NCBI GenBank assembly: GCA_031769625.1
Contig: JAUIMM010001251.1
Span: 451,001-515,000, forward strand
DNA from: Taudactylus pleione
Taxonomy: Eukaryota; Chordata; Amphibia; Anura; Myobatrachidae
Length of the DNA: 64,000 bases
Direction: 5' to 3'
Positions 1 to 15,529 of the stretch are shown one piece after another. The notes beneath the pieces are model-generated. The model saw nothing but the letters and a program-made list of their open reading frames with translations, was not told where the DNA came from and made no database searches. How positions within the stretch are numbered: position 1 is the first letter of the stretch; every line of letters starts with the position of its first letter. The position numbers and the translations under genes are program-made.

Positions 1-3000
1 TGGCTAGTACATACAGGAGGCTAGTACATACAGGAGAGCCCATACTGGAGGCTAGTACATACAGGAGAGCCCATGCAGGAGACTAGTAAATACAGGAGAG
101 CCCAAACTGGTGGCTAGTACATACAGGAGGCTAGTACATACAGGAGAGCCCATACTGGAGGCTAGTACATACAGGAGAGCCCATACTGGAGGCTAGTACA
201 TACAGGATAGCCAATGCTGGAGGCTAGTACATACAGGAGAGCCCATACTGGAGGCTAGTACATACAGGAGAGCCCATACTGGAGGCTAGTACATACAGGA
301 GAGCCAATGCTGGAGGCTAGTACATACAGGAGAGCCCATACTGGAGGCTAGTACATGCAGGAGAGCCCATACTGGTGGATAGAACATACAGGAGAGCCCA
401 TACTGGTGGCTAGTACATACAGGAGAGCCCATACTGGTGGCTAGTACATACAGGAGAGCCCATACTGGTGGCTAGTACATACAGGAGGCTAGTACATACA
501 GGAGAGCCCATACTGGAGGCTAGTACATACAGGAGGCTTGTACATACAGGAGAGCCCATACTGGAGGCTAGTACATACAGGAGAGCCCATACTGGTGGCT
601 AGAACATACATGAGAGCCCATACTGGTGGCTAGTACATACAGGAGAGCCCATACTGGTGGCTAGAACAAACAGGAGAGCCCATACTGGTGGCTAGTACAT
701 ACAGGAGAGCCCATACTGGTGGCTAGTACATACAGGAGGCTAGTACATACAGGAGAGCCCATACTGGTGGCTAGTACATACAGGAGGCTAGTACATACAG
801 GAGAGCCCATACTGGAGGCTAGTACATACAGGAGAGCCCATACTGGTGGCTAGAACATACATGAGAGCCCATACTGGTGGCTAGTACATACAGGAGAGCC
901 CATACTGGGGGCTAGTACATACAGGAGGCTAGTACATACAGGAGAGCCCATACTGGAGGCTAGTACATAAAGGAGAGCCCATACTGGAGGCTAGTACATA
1001 CAGGAGAGCCCATACTGGAGGCTAGTACATACAGGATAGCCAATGCTGGAGGCTAGAACATACAGGAGAGCCCATACTGGAGGCTAGTACATACAGGAGA
1101 GCCCATACTGGTGGCTAGAACATACAGGAGAGCCCATACTGGTGGCTAGAACATACAGGAGAGCCCATACTGGTGGCTAGTACATACAGAAGAGCCCATA
1201 CTGGTGGCTAGTACATACAGGAGAGCCCATACTGGTGGCTAGTACATACTGGAGGCTAGTACATAAAGGAGAGCCCATACTGGAGGCTAGTACATAAAGG
1301 AGTGCCCATAATGGAGGCTAGTACATACAGGAGAGCCCACACGGGAGGCTAGTACATACAGGAGAGCCCATACTGTAGGCTAGTACATACAGGAGAGCCC
1401 ATACTGGAGGCTAGTACATACAGGAGAGCCCAAACTGGAGGCTAGTACATACAGGAGAGCCCATACTGGAGGCTAGTACATACAGGAGAGCCCATACTGG
1501 AGGCTAGTACATACAGGAGAGCCCATACTGGAGGCTAGTACATACAGGAGAGCCCATACTGGAGGTTAGTACATACAGGAGAGCCCATGCTGGAGGCTAG
1601 TACATACAGGAGAGCCCATACCGGTGGCTAGTACATACTGGAGGCTAGTACATACAGGAGAGCCCATACTGGAGGCTAGAACATACAGGAGAGCCCATAC
1701 TGGTGGCTAGAACATACAAGAGAGCCCATACTGGTGGCTAGTACATACAGGAGAGCCCATACAGGAGGCTAGTACATACAGGAGAGCCCATACTGGAGGC
1801 TAGTACATACAGGAGAGCCCATACTGGAGGCTAGTACATTCAGGAGAGCCCATACTGGTGGCTAGAACATACAGGAGAGCCCATACTGGTGGCTAGTACA
1901 TACTGGAGGCTAGTACATACAGGAGAGCCCATACTGGAGGCTAGTACAAACAGGAGAGCCCATACTGGTGTACAAACAGGGGAGCCCATACTGGTGGCTA
2001 GAACATACAGGAGAGCCCATACTGGTGGCTAGTACATACTGGAGGCTAGTACATACAGGAGAGCCCATACTGGAGGCTAGTACATACAGGAGAGCCCATA
2101 CTGGAGGCTAGTACATACAGGAGAGCCCATACTGGTGGCTAGTACATGCAGGAGAGCCCATACTGGTGGCTAGTACATACAGGAGAGCCCATACTGGTGG
2201 CTAGAACATACAGGAGAGCCCATACTGGTGGCTAGTACATACAGGAGGCTAGTACATACAGGAGAGCCCATACTGGAGGCTAGTACATACAGGAGAGCCC
2301 ATACTGGAGGCTAGTCCATACAGGAGAGCCCATACTGGAGGCTAGTCCATACAGGAGAGCCCATGCTGGAGGCTAGTACATACAGGAGAGCCCATACTGG
2401 AGGCTAGTAAAAACAGGAGAGCCCATACTGGTGGCTAGAACATACAGGAGAGCCCATACTGGTGGCTAGAACATACAGGAGGCTAGTACATACAGGAGAG
2501 CCCATACTGGAGGCTATAACATACAGGAGAGCCCATACTGGTGGCTAGTACATACAGGAGGCTAGTACATACAGGAGAGCCCATACTGGTGGCTAGTACA
2601 TACAGGAGAGCCCATACTGGTGGCTAGTACATACAGGAGGCTAGTACATACCGGAGAGCCCAAACTGGAGGCTAGTACATATAGGAGAGCCCATACTGGA
2701 GGCTAGTACATACAGGAGAGCCCATACTGGAGGCTAGTACATACAGGAGAGCCCATACTGGTGGCTAGTACATACAGGAGGCTAGTACATACAGGAGAGC
2801 CCATACTGGAGGCTAGTACATACAGGAGAGCCCAAACTGGTGGCTAGAACATACAAGAGAGCCCATACTGGTGGCTAGTACATACAGAAGAGCCCATACT
2901 GGTGGCAAGTACATACAGGAGAGCCCATACTGGAGGCTAGTACATACAGGAGCGCCCATGCTGGAGGCTAGTACATACAGGAGAGCCCATGCTGGAGGCT

Positions 3001-6000
3001 AGTACATACAGGAGAGCCCATGCTGGAGGCTAGTACAAACAGGAGAGCCCATACTGGTGGCTAGAACATACAGGAGAGCCCATACTGGTGGCTAGTACAT
3101 ACAGGAGGCTAGTACATACAGGAGAGCCCATACTGGAGGCCCATACTGGAGGCTAGAACATACAGGAGAGCCCATGCTGGAGGCTAGTACATACAGGAGA
3201 GCCCATACTGGAGGCTAGTACATACAGGAGAGCCCATACTGGTGGCTAGAACATACAGGAGAGCCCATACTGGTGGCTAATACATACAGGAGAGCCCATA
3301 CTGGAGGCTAGTACATACAGGAGAGCCCATGCTGGAGGCTAGTACATACAGGAGAGCCCATACTGGTGGCTAGAACATACAGGAGAGCCCATACTGGTGG
3401 CTAGTACATACAGGAGAGCCCATACTGGTGGCTAGTCCATACAGGAGAGCCCATACTGGTGGCTAGTACATACAGGAGAGCCCATACTGGTGGCTAGTAC
3501 ATACAGGAGAGCCCATACTGGAGGCTAGTACATACAGGAGAGCCCATGCTGGAGGCTAGTACATACAGGAGAGCCCATGCTGGAGGCTAGTACAAACAGG
3601 AGAGCCCATACTGGTGGCTAGAACATACAGGAGAGCCCATACTGGTGGCTAGTACATACAGGAGGCTAGTACATACAGGAGAGCCCATACTGGAGGCTAG
3701 TACATACAGGAGAGCCCAAACTGGTGGCTAGAACATACAAGAGAGCCCATACTGGTGGCTAGTACATACAGAAGAGCCCATACTGGTGGCTAGTACATAC
3801 AGGAGAGCCCATACTGGAGGCTAGTACATACAGGAGAGCCCATGCTGGAGGCTAGTACATACAGGAGAGCCCATGCTGGAGGCTAGTACATACAGGAGAG
3901 CCCATGCTGGAGGCTAGTACATACAGGAGGCTAGTACATACAGGAGAGCCCATACTGGAGGCTAGTACATACAGGAGAGCCCATACTGGAGGCTAGTACA
4001 TACAGGAGAGCCCATGCTGCAGGCTAGTACATACAGGAGAGCCCATACTGGAGGCTAGTACATACAGGAGAGCCCATACTGGTGGCTAGAACATACAGGA
4101 GAGCCCATACTGGTGGCTAGTACATACAGGAGAGCCCATACTGGTGGCTAGTACATACAGGAGAGCCGATACTGGTGGCTAGTACATACAGGAGGCTAGT
4201 ACATACAAGAGAGCCCATACTGGAGGCTAGTACATACAGGAGAGCCCATGCTGGAGGCTAGTACATACAGGAGAGCCCATACTGGAGGCTAGTACATACA
4301 GGAGAGCCCATACTGGAGGCTAGAACAAACAGGAGAGCCCATACTGGTGGCTAGTACATACAGGAGGCTAGTACATACAGGAGAGCCCATACTGGAGGCT
4401 AGTACATACAGGAGAGCCCATACTGGAGGCTAGTACATACAGGAGAGCCCATACTGGAGGCTAGTACATACAGGAGAGCCCATACTGGAGGCTAGTACAA
4501 ACAGGAGAGCCCATACTGGTGGCTATAACATACAGGAAAGCCCATACTGGTGGCTAGTACATACAGGAGGCTAGTACATACAGGATAGCCCATACTGGAG
4601 GCTAGTACATACAGGAGAGCTCATACTGGTGGCTAGTACATACAGGAGGCTAGTACATACAGGAGAGCCCATACTGGAGGCTAGTACATACAGGAGAGCC
4701 CATACTGGTGGCTAGAACATACAAGAGAGCCCATACTGGTGGCTAGAACATACAAGAGAGCCCATACTGGTGGCTAGTACATACAGGAGAGCCCATACTG
4801 GTGGCTAGAACATACAAGAGAGCCCATAATGGTGGCTAGTACATACAGGAGAGCCCATACAGGTGGCTAGTACATACAGGAGAGCCCATACAGGTGGCTA
4901 GTACATACAGGAGAGCCCATACAGGTGGCTAGTACATACAGGAGAGCCCATACTGTAGGCTAGTACATACAGGAGAGCCCATACTGGTGGCTAGTACATA
5001 CAGGAGAGCCCATACTGGTGGCTAGTACATACAGGAGAGCCCATACTGGTGGCTAGTACATACAGGAGAGCCCATACTGGTGGCTAGTACATACAGGAGA
5101 GCCCATACTGGTGGCTAGTACATACAGGAGAGCCCATACTGGTGGCTAGTACATACAGGAGGCTAGTACATACAGGAGAGCCCATACTGGAGGCAAGTAC
5201 ATACAGGAGAGCCCATACTGGTGGCTAGAACATACAAGAGAGCCCATACTGGTGGCAAGTACATACAGGAGAGCACATACTGGTGGCTAGTACATACAGG
5301 AGAGCCCATACTGGTGGCTAGTACATACAGGAGGCTAGTACATACAGGAGAGCCCATACTTGAGGCTAGTACATACAGGAGAGCCCATACTGGAGGCTAG
5401 TACATACAGGAGAGCCCATACTGGAGGCTAGTACATACAGGAGAGCCCATACTGGAGGCTAGTACATACAGGAGGCTAGTACATACAGGAGAGCTCATAC
5501 TGGAGGCTATAACATACAGGAGAGCCCATACTGGTGGCGGGTACATACAGGAGGCTAGTACATACAGGAGATCCCATACTGGAGGCTAGTACATACAGGA
5601 GAGCCCATACTGGTGGCTAGTACATACAGGAGAGCCCATACTGGTGGCTAGTACATACAGGAGAGCACATACTGGTGGCTAGTACATACAGTAGAGCCCA
5701 TACTGGTGGCTAGTACATACAGGAGACTAGTACATACAGGAGAGCCCATACTGGTGGCTAGAACATACAGGAGAGCCCATACTGGTGGCTAGTACATACA
5801 GGAGAGCCCATACTGGTGGCTAGTACATACAGGAGAGCCCATACTGGAGGCTAGTACATACAGGAGAGCCCATACTGGTGGCTAGTACAAACAGGAGAGC
5901 CCATACTGGTGGCTAGAACATACAGGAGAGCCCATACTGGTGGCTAGTACATACAGGAGGCTAGTACATACAGGAGAGCCCATACTGGAGGCTATAACAT

Positions 6001-9000
6001 ACAGGAGAGCCCATACTGGTGGCTAGTACATACAGGAGGCTAGTACATACAGGAGAGCCCATACTGGAGGCTAGTACATACAGGAGAGCCCATACTGGAG
6101 GCTAGTACAAACAGGAGAGCCCATACTGGTGGCTAGTACATACAGGAGGCTAGTACATTCAGGAGAGCCCATACTGGTGGCTCGTACATACAGGAGGCTA
6201 GTACATACAGGAGAGCCCATACTGGAGGCCCATACTGGAGGCTAGTACATACAGGAGAGCCCATGCTGGAGGCTAGTACATACAGGAGAGCCCATACTGG
6301 AGGCTAGTACATACAGGAGAGCCCTTACTGGTGGCTAGAACATACAGGAGAGCCCATACTGGTGGCTAGTACATACAGGAGAGCCCATACTGGTGGCTAG
6401 TACATACAGGAGGCTAGTACATACAGGAGAGCCCATACTGGAGGCTAGTACATACAGGAGAGCTCATACTGGAGGCTAGTACATACAGGAGAGCCCATGC
6501 TGGAGGCTAGTAAATACAGGAGAGCCCATGCTGGAGGCTAGTACAAACAGGAGAGCCCATACTGGTGGCTAGAACATACAGGAGAGCCCATACTGGTGGC
6601 TAGTACATACAGGAGGCTAGTACATACAGGAGAGCCCATACTGGAGGCTAGTACATACAGGAGAGCCCAAACTGGTGGCTAGAACATACAAGAGAGCCCA
6701 TACTGGTGGCTAGTACATACAGGAGAGCCCATGCTGGAGGCTAGTACATACAGGAGAGCCCATGCTGGAGGCTAGTACATACAGGAGGCTAGTACATACA
6801 GGAGAGCCCATACTGGAGGCTAGTACATACAGGAGAGCCCATACTGGAGGCTAGTACATACAGGAGAGCCCATGCTGGAGGCTAGTACATACAGGAGAGC
6901 CCATACTGGAGGCTAGTACATACAGGAGAGCCCATACTGGTGGCTAGAACATACTGGAGAGCCCATACTGGTGGCTAGTACATACAGGAGAGCCCATACT
7001 GGTGGCTAGTACATACAGGAGAGCCCATACTGGTGGCTAGTACATACAGGAGGCTAGTACATACAAGAGAGCCCATACTGGAGGCTAGTACATACAGGAG
7101 AGCCCATGCTGGAGGCTAGTACATACAGGAGAGCCCATACTGGAGGCTAGTACATACAGGAGAGCCCATACTGGAGGCTAGAACAAACAGGAGAGCCCAT
7201 ACTGGTGGCTAGTACATACAGGAGGCTAGTACATACAGGAGAGCCCATACTGGAGGCTAGTACATACAGGAGAGCCCATGCTGGAGGCTAGTACATACAG
7301 GAGAGCCCATGCTGGAGGCTAGTACATACAGGAGAGCCCATACTGGAGGCTAGTACAAACAGGAGAGCCCATACTGGTGGCTATAACATAAAGGAGAGCC
7401 CATACTGGTGGCTAGTACATACAGAAGGCTAGTACATACAGGAGAGCCCATACTGGAGGCTAGTACATACAGGAGAGCTCATACTGGTGGCTAGTACATA
7501 CAGGAGGCTAGTACATACAGGAGAGCCCATACTGGAGGCTAGTACATACAGGAGAGCCCATACTGGTGGCTAGAACATACAAGAGAGCCCATACTGGTGG
7601 CTAGAACATACAAGAGAGCCCATACTGGTGGCTAGTACATACAGGAGAGCCCATATTGGTGGCTAGAACATACAAGAGAGCCCATAATGGTGGCTAGTAC
7701 ATACAGGAGAGCCCATACTGGTGGCTAGTACATACAGGAGAGCCCATATTGGTGGCTAGTACATACAGGAGGCTAGTACATACAGGAGAGCCCATACTGG
7801 AGGCTAGTACATACAGGAGAGCCCATACTGGAGGCTAGTACATACAGGAGAGCCCATACTGGTGGCTAGTACATACAGGAGAGCCCATACTGGTGGCTAG
7901 TACATACAGGAGAGCCCATACTGGTGGCTAGTACATACAGGAGAGCCCATACTGGTGGCTAGTACATACAGGAGGCTAGTACATACAAGAGAGCCCATAC
8001 TGGAGGCTAGTACATACAGGAGAGCCCATGCAGGAGGCTAGTACATACAGGAGAGCCCATACTGGAGGCTATAACATACAGGAGAGCTCATACTGGTGGC
8101 TAGTACATACAGGAGGCTAGTACATACAGGAGAGCCCATACTGGTGGCTAGAACATACAAGAGAGCCCATACTGGTGGCAAGTACATACAGGAGAGCACA
8201 TACTGGTGGCTAGTACATACAGGAGAGCCCATACTGGTGGCTAGTACATACAGGAGGCTAGTACATACAGGAGAGCCCATACTTGAGGCTAGTACATACA
8301 GGAGAGCCCATACTGGAGGCTAGTACATACAGGAGAGCCCATACTGGAGGCTAGTACATACAGGAGAGCCCATACTGGAGGCTAGTACATACAGGAGAGC
8401 CCATACTGGAGGCTAGTACATACAGGAGGCTAGTACATACAGGAGAGCTCATACTGGAGGCTATAACATACAGGAGAGCCCATACTGGTGGCGGGTACAT
8501 ACAGGAGGCTAGTACATACAGGAGAGCCCATACTGGAGGCTAGTACATACAGGAGAGCCCATATTGGTGGTTAGAACATACAAGAGAGCCCATACTGGTG
8601 GCTAGTACATACAGGAGAGCCCATACTGGTGGCTAGTACATACAGGAGGCTAGTACATACAGGAGAGCCCATACTTGAGGCTAGTACATACAAGAGAGCC
8701 CATACTGGTGGCTAGTACATACAGGAGGCTAGTACATACAGGAGAGCCCATACTGGAGGCTAGTACATACAGGAGAGCCCATACTGAAGGCTAGTACATA
8801 CAGGAGAGCCCATACTGGAGGCTAGTACATACAGGAGAGCCCATGCTGGAGGCTAGTACATACAGGAGAGCCCATACTGGTGGCTAGAACATACAGGAGA
8901 GCCCATACTGGTGGCTAGTACATACAGGAGAGCCCATACTGGTGGCTAGTACATACAGGAGAGCCCATACTGGTGGCTAGTACATACAGGAGAGCCCATA

Positions 9001-9500
9001 CTGGTGGCTAGTACATACAGGAGGCTAGTACATACAGGAGAGCCCAAACTGGAGGCTAGTACATACAGGAGAGCCCATACTGGAGGCTAGTACATACAGG
9101 AGAGCCCATACTGGAGGCTAGTACATACAGGAGAGCCCATACGGGTGGCTAGTACATACAGGAGAGCCCATACTGGTGGCTAGTACATACAGGAGAGCCC
9201 ATACTGGTGGCTAGTACATACAGGAGACTAGTACAAACAGGAGAGCCCATACTGGTGGCTAGTACATACAGGAGACTAGTACATACAGGAGAGCCCATAC
9301 TGGTGGCTAGAACATACAGGAGAGCCCATACTGGTGGCTAGTACATACAGGAGAGCCCATACTGGTGGCTAGTACATACAGGAGAGCCCATACTGGAGGC
9401 TAGTACATACAGGAGAGCCCATACTGGAGGCTAGTACATACAGGAGAGCCCATACTGGTGGCTAGTACATACAGGAGAGCCCATACTGGTGGCTAGTACA
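1..9500 (+). repeat. Long-range satellite duplication, copy 1
   Basis: The order of rare variants here is repeated at about 18.8-29.5 kb. Matched landmarks: GCAGGAGACTAGTAAATAC at 75 and 18,875 (offset 18,800); ACATAAAGGAGTGCCC at 1,292 and 20,061, and GTGTACAAACAGGGGAGCC near 1,970 and 20,739 (both offset 18,769); CATACTGGAGAGCCC near 6,951 and 25,371 (offset 18,420); GAGACTAGTACAAACAGG near 9,224 and 28,583 (offset 19,359). Offset shifts are mostly whole-unit gains or losses, including one 877-bp block. Confidence 0.85.
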
Positions 9501-9739
9501 TACAGCAGAGCCCATACTGGTGGCTATAACATACAGGAGAGCCCATACTGGTGGCTAGTACATACAGGAGGCTAGTACATACAGGAGAGCCCATACTGGA
9601 GGCTAGTACATACAGGAGAGCTCATACTGGTGGCTAGTACATACAGGAGGCTAGTACATACAGGAGAGCCCATACTGGAGGCTAGTACATACAGGAGAGC
9701 CCATACTGGTGGCTAGAACATACAAGAGAGCCCATACTG

Positions 9740-10015
9740 GTGGCTAGAACATACAATAGAGCCCATACTGGTGGCTAGTACATACAGGAGAGCCCATACT
9801 GGTGGCTAGAACATACAAGAGAGCCCATACTGGTGGCTAGAACATACAATAGAGCCCATACTGGTGGCTAGAACATACAAGAGAGCCCATACTGGTGGCT
9901 AGAACATACAATAGAGCCCATACTGGTGGCTAGTACATACAGGAGAGCCCATACTGGTGGCTAGAACATACAAGAGAGCCCATACTGGTGGCTAGAACAT
10001 ACAATAGAGCCCATA
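9740..10015 (+). repeat. Local 155-bp amplification of a rare monomer variant
   Basis: The variant ATACAATAGAG occurs at about 9,751, 9,844, 9,906 and 9,999 and I noticed it nowhere else. Spacings of 93, 62 and 93 bp are multiples of 31, so a five-monomer (155 bp) unit was tandemly duplicated. The counterpart region in copy 2 (about 28.9-29.2 kb) lacks it, so the event postdates the long-range duplication, or was lost there. Confidence 0.75.
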
Positions 10016-12929
10016 CTGGTGGCTAGTACATACAGGAGAGCCCATACTGGTGGCTAGTACATACAGGAGAGCCCATACTGGTGGCTAGTACATACAGGAG
10101 AGCCCATACTGGTGGCTAGTACATACAGGAGGCTAGTACATACAGGAGAGCCCATACTGGAGGCTAGTACATACAGGAGAGCCCATGCAGGAGGCTAGTA
10201 CATACAGGAGAGCCCATACTGGAGGCTATAACATACAGGAGAGCTCATACTGGTGGCTAGTACATACAGGAGGCTAGTACATACAGGAGAGCCCATACTG
10301 GAGGCAAGTACATACAGGAGAGCCCATACTGGTGGCTAGAACATACAAGAGAGCCCATACTGGTGGCAAGTACATACAGGAGAGCACATACTGGTGGCTA
10401 GTACATACAGGAGAGCCCATGCTGGAGGCTAGTACATACAGGAGGCTAGTACATACAGGAGAGCCCATACTGGAGGCTAGTCCATACAGGAGAGCCCATA
10501 CTGGTGGCTAGTACATACAGGAGAGACCATACTGGAGGCTAGTACATACAGGAGGCTAGTACATACAGGAGAGCCCATACTGGAGGCTAGTACATACAGG
10601 AGAGCCCATGCAGGAGGCGAGTACATACAGGAGAGCCCATACTGGAGGCTAGTTCATACAGGAGAGCCCATACTGGTGGCTAGTACATACAGCAGGCTAG
10701 TACATACAGGAGAGCCCATACTGGAGGCTAGTACATACAGGAGAGACCATACTGGAGGCTAGTACATACAGGAGGCTAGTACATACAGGAGAGCTCATAC
10801 TGGAGGCTATAACATACAGGAGAGCCCATACTGGAGGCTAGTACATACAGGAGGCTAGTACATACAGGAGAGCCCATACTGGAGGCTAGTACATACAGGA
10901 GAGCCCATACTGGAGGCTAGTACATACAGGAGAGCCCATACTGGAGGCTAGTACATACAGGAGAGCCCATACTGGTGGCTAGAACATACAGGAGAGCCCA
11001 TACTGGTGGCTAGTACATACAGGAGAGCCCATACTGGTGGCTAGTACATACAGGAGGCTAGTACATACAGGAGAGCCCATACTGGAGGCTAGTACATACA
11101 GGAGAGCCCATGCAGGAGGCGAGTACATACAGGAGAGCCCATACTGGAGGCTAGTTCATACAGGAGAGCCCATACTGGTGGCTAGTACATACAGCAGGCT
11201 AGTACATACAGGAGAGCCCATACTGGAGGCTAGTACATACAGGAGAGCCCATACTGGAGGCTAGTACATGCAGGAGAGCCCATACTGGTGGATAGAACAT
11301 ACAGGAGAGCCCATACTGGTGGCTAGTACATACAGGAGAGCCCATACTGGTGGCTAGTACATACAGGAGAGCCCATACTGGTGGCTAGTACATACAGGAG
11401 GCTAGTACATACAGGAGAGCCCATACTGGAGGCTAGTACATACAGGAGGCTTGTACATACAGGAGAGCCCATACTGGAGGCTAGTACATACAGGAGAGCC
11501 CATACTGGTGGCTAGTACATACAGGAGAGCCCATACTGGAGGCTAGTTCATACAGGAGAGCCCATACTGGTGGCTAGTACATACAGCAGGCTAGTACATA
11601 CAGGAGAGCCCATACTGGAGGCTAGTACATACAGGAGAGCCCATACTGGAGGCTAGTACATACAGGAGAGCCCATACTTGAGGCTAGTACATACAGGAGA
11701 GCCCATACTGGAGGCTAGTACATACAGGAGAGCCCATACTGGAGGCTATAACATACAGGAGAGCCCATACTGGTGGCGGGTACATACAGGAGGCTAGTAC
11801 ATACAGGAGAGCCCATACTGGAGGCTAGTACATACAGGAGAGCCCATATTGGTGGTTAGAACATACAAGAGAGCCCATACTGGTGGCTAGTACATACAGG
11901 AGAGCCCATACTGGTGGCTAGTACATACAGGAGGCTAGTACATACAGGAGAGCCCATACTTGAGGCTAGTACATACAGGAGAGCCCATACTGGTGGCTAG
12001 TACATACAGGAGGCTAGTACATACAGGAGAGCCCATACTGGAGGCTAGTACATACAGGAGAGCCCATACTGTAGGCTAGTACATACAGGAGAGCCCATAC
12101 TGGAGGCTAGTACATACAGGAGAGCCCATGCTGGAGGCTAGTACATACAGGAGAGCCCATACTGGTGGCTAGAACATACAGGAGAGCCCATACTGGTGGC
12201 TAGTACATACAGGAGAGCCCATACTGGTGGCTAGTACATACAGGAGAGCCCATACTGGTGGCTAGTACATACAGGAGAGCCCATACTGGTGGCTAGTACA
12301 TACAGGAGGCTAGTACATACAGGAGAGCCCAAACTGGAGGCTAGTACATACAGGAGAGCCCATACTGGAGGCTAGTACATACAGGAGAGCCCATACTGGA
12401 GGCTAGTACATACAGGAGAGCCCATACTGGTGGCTAGTACATACAGGAGAGCCCATACTGGTGGCTAGAACATACAGGAGAGCCCATACTGGTGGCTAGT
12501 ACATACAGGAGAGCCCATACTGGTGGCTAGTACATACAGGAGGCTAGTACATAAAGGAGTGCCCATACTGGAGGCTAGTACATACAGGAGAGCCCATACT
12601 GGAGGCTAGTACATACAGGAGAGCCCATACTGGTGGCTAGTACATACAGGAGAGCCCATACTGGTGGCTAGTACATACAGGAGAGCTCATACTGGTGGCT
12701 AGTACATACAGGAGGCTAGTACATACAGGAGAGCCCAAACTGGAGGCTAGTACATACAGGAGAGCCCATACTGGAGGCTAGTACATACAGGAGAGCCCAT
12801 ACTGGAGGCTAGTACATACAGGAGAGCCCATACTGGTGGCTAGAACATACAAGAGAGCCCATACTGGTGGCTAGTACATACAGGAGAGCCCATACTGGTG
12901 GCTAGTACATACAGCAGGCTAGTACATAC

Positions 12930-14530
12930 AGGAGAGCCCATACTGGAGGCTAGTACATACAGGAGAGCCCATACTGGAGGCTAGTACATACAGGAGAGCC
13001 CATACTGGAGGCTAGTACATACAGGAGAGCCCATGCTGGTGGCTAGAACATACAGGAGAGCACATACTGGTGGCTAGTACATACAGGAGAGCCCATACTG
13101 GTGGCTAGTACATACAGGAGAGCCCATACTGGTGGCTAGTACATACAGGAGAGCCCATACTGGTGGCTAGTACATACAGGAGAGCCCATACTGGTGGCTA
13201 GTACATACAGGAGGCTAGTACATACAGGAGAGCCCATACTGGAGGCTAGTACATACAGGAGAGCCCATACTGGTGGCTAGTACATACAGGAGAGCCCATA
13301 CTGGTGGCTAGTACATACAGGAGAGCCCATACTGGTGGCTAGTACATACAGGAGGCTAGTACATACAGGAGAGCCCATACTGGAGGCTAGTACATACAGG
13401 AAAGCCCATACTGGAGGCTAGTACATACAGGAGAGCCCATACTGGAGGCTAGTTCATACAGGAGAGCCCATGCAGGAGGCTAGTACATACAGCAGGCTAG
13501 TACATACAGGAGAGCCCATACTGGAGGCTAGTACATACAGGAGAGCCCATACTGGAGGCTAGTACATACAGGAAAGCCCATACTGGAGGCTAGTACATAC
13601 AGGAGAGCCCATACTGGAGGCTAGTTCATACAGGAGAGCCCATACTGGTGGCTAGTACATACAGCAGGCTAGTACATACAGGAGAGCCCATACTGGAGGC
13701 TAGTACATACAGGAGAGCCCATACTGGAGGCTAGTACATACAGGAGAGCCCATACTGGAGGCTAGTACATACAGGAGAGCCCATGCTGGTGGCTAGAACA
13801 TACAGGAGAGCACATACTGGTGGCTAGTACATACAGGAGAGCCCATACTGGTGGCTAGTACATACAGGAGAGCCCATACTGGTGGCTAGTACATACAGGA
13901 GAGCCCATACTGGTGGCTAGTACATACAGGAGAGCCCATACTGGTGGCTAGTACATACAGGAGGCTAGTACATACAGGAGAGCCCATACTGGAGGCTAGT
14001 ACATACAGGAGAGCCCATACTGGTGGCTAGTACATACAGGAAAGCCCATACTGGTGGCTGGTACATACAGGAGAGCCCATACTGGTGGCTAGTACATACA
14101 GGAGGCTAGTACATACAGGAGAGCCCGTACTGGAGGTTAGAACATACAGGAGAGCCCATACTGGTGGCTAGTACATACAGGAGAGCCCATACTGGTGGCT
14201 AGTACATACAGGAGAGCCCATACTGGTGGCTAGTACATACAGGAGGCTAGTACATACAGGAGAGCCCATACTGGAGGCTAGTACATACAGGAAAGCCCAT
14301 ACTGGAGGCTAGTACATACAGGAGAGCCCATACTGGAGGCTAGTACTTACAGGAGAGCCCATGCTGGTGGCTAGAACATACAGGAGAGCACATACTGGTG
14401 GCTAGTACATACAGGAGAGCCCATACTGGTGGCTAGTACATACAGGAGAGCCCATACTGGTGGCTAGTACATACAGGAGAGCCCATACTGGTGGCTAGTA
14501 CATACAGGAGGCTAGTACATACAGGAGAGC
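12930..14530 (+). repeat. Satellite higher-order units of about 0.75 and 0.58 kb
   Basis: The rare junction CCATGCTGGTGGCTAGAACA followed by a CACATACTGG monomer occurs at about 13,031, 13,781 and 14,359, spaced 750 and 578 bp, with matching flanks including AGCAGGCTAG variants. This is a recent block amplification with partial deletion in the third copy. Confidence 0.7.
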
Positions 14531-15529
14531 CCATGCTGGAGGCTAGTACATACAGGAGAGCCCATACTGGAGGCTAGTACATACAGGAGAGCCCATACTG
14601 GTGGCTAGTACATACAGGAGAGCCCATACTGGAGGCTAGAACAAACAGGAGAGCCCATACTGGTGGCTAGTACATACAGGAGGCTAGTACATACAGGAGA
14701 GCCCAAACTGGAGGCTAGTACATACAGGAGAGCCCATACTGGAGGCTAGTACATACAGGAGAGCCCATACTGGAGGCTAGTACATACAGGAGAGCCCATA
14801 CTGGTGGCTAGTACATACAGGAGAGCCCATACTGGTGGCTAGTACATACAGGAGGCTAGTACATACAGGAGAGCCCATACTGGTGGCTAGTACATACAGG
14901 AGAGCCCATACTGGTGGCTAGTACATACAGGAGAGCCCATACTGGTGGCTAGTACATACAGGAGAGCCCATACTGGTGGCTAGTACATACAGGAGAGCCC
15001 ATACTGGTGGCTAGTACATACAGGAGAGCCCATACTGGTGGCTAGTACATACAGGAGAGCCCATACTGGTGGCTAGTACATACAGGAGAGCCCATACTGG
15101 TGGCTAGTACATACAGGAGGCTAGTACATACAGGAGAGCCCATACTGGAGGCTAGTACATACAGGAGAGCCCATGCAGGAGGCGAGTACATACAGGAGAG
15201 CCCATACTGGAGGCTATAACATACAGGAGAGCTCATACTGGTGGCTAGTACATACAGGAGGCTAGTACATACAGGAGAGCCCATACTGGAGGCAAGTACA
15301 TACAGGAGAGCCCATACTGGTGGCTAGTACATACAGGAGAGCCCATACTGGTGGCTAGTACATACAGGAGAGCCCATACTGGTGGCTAGTACATACAGGA
15401 GAGCCCATACTGGTGGCTAGTACATACAGGAGAGCCCATACTGGTGGCTAGTACATACAGGAGGCTAGTACATACAGGAGAGCCCATACTGGTGGCTAGT
15501 ACATACATGAGAGCCCATGCAGGAGGCTA

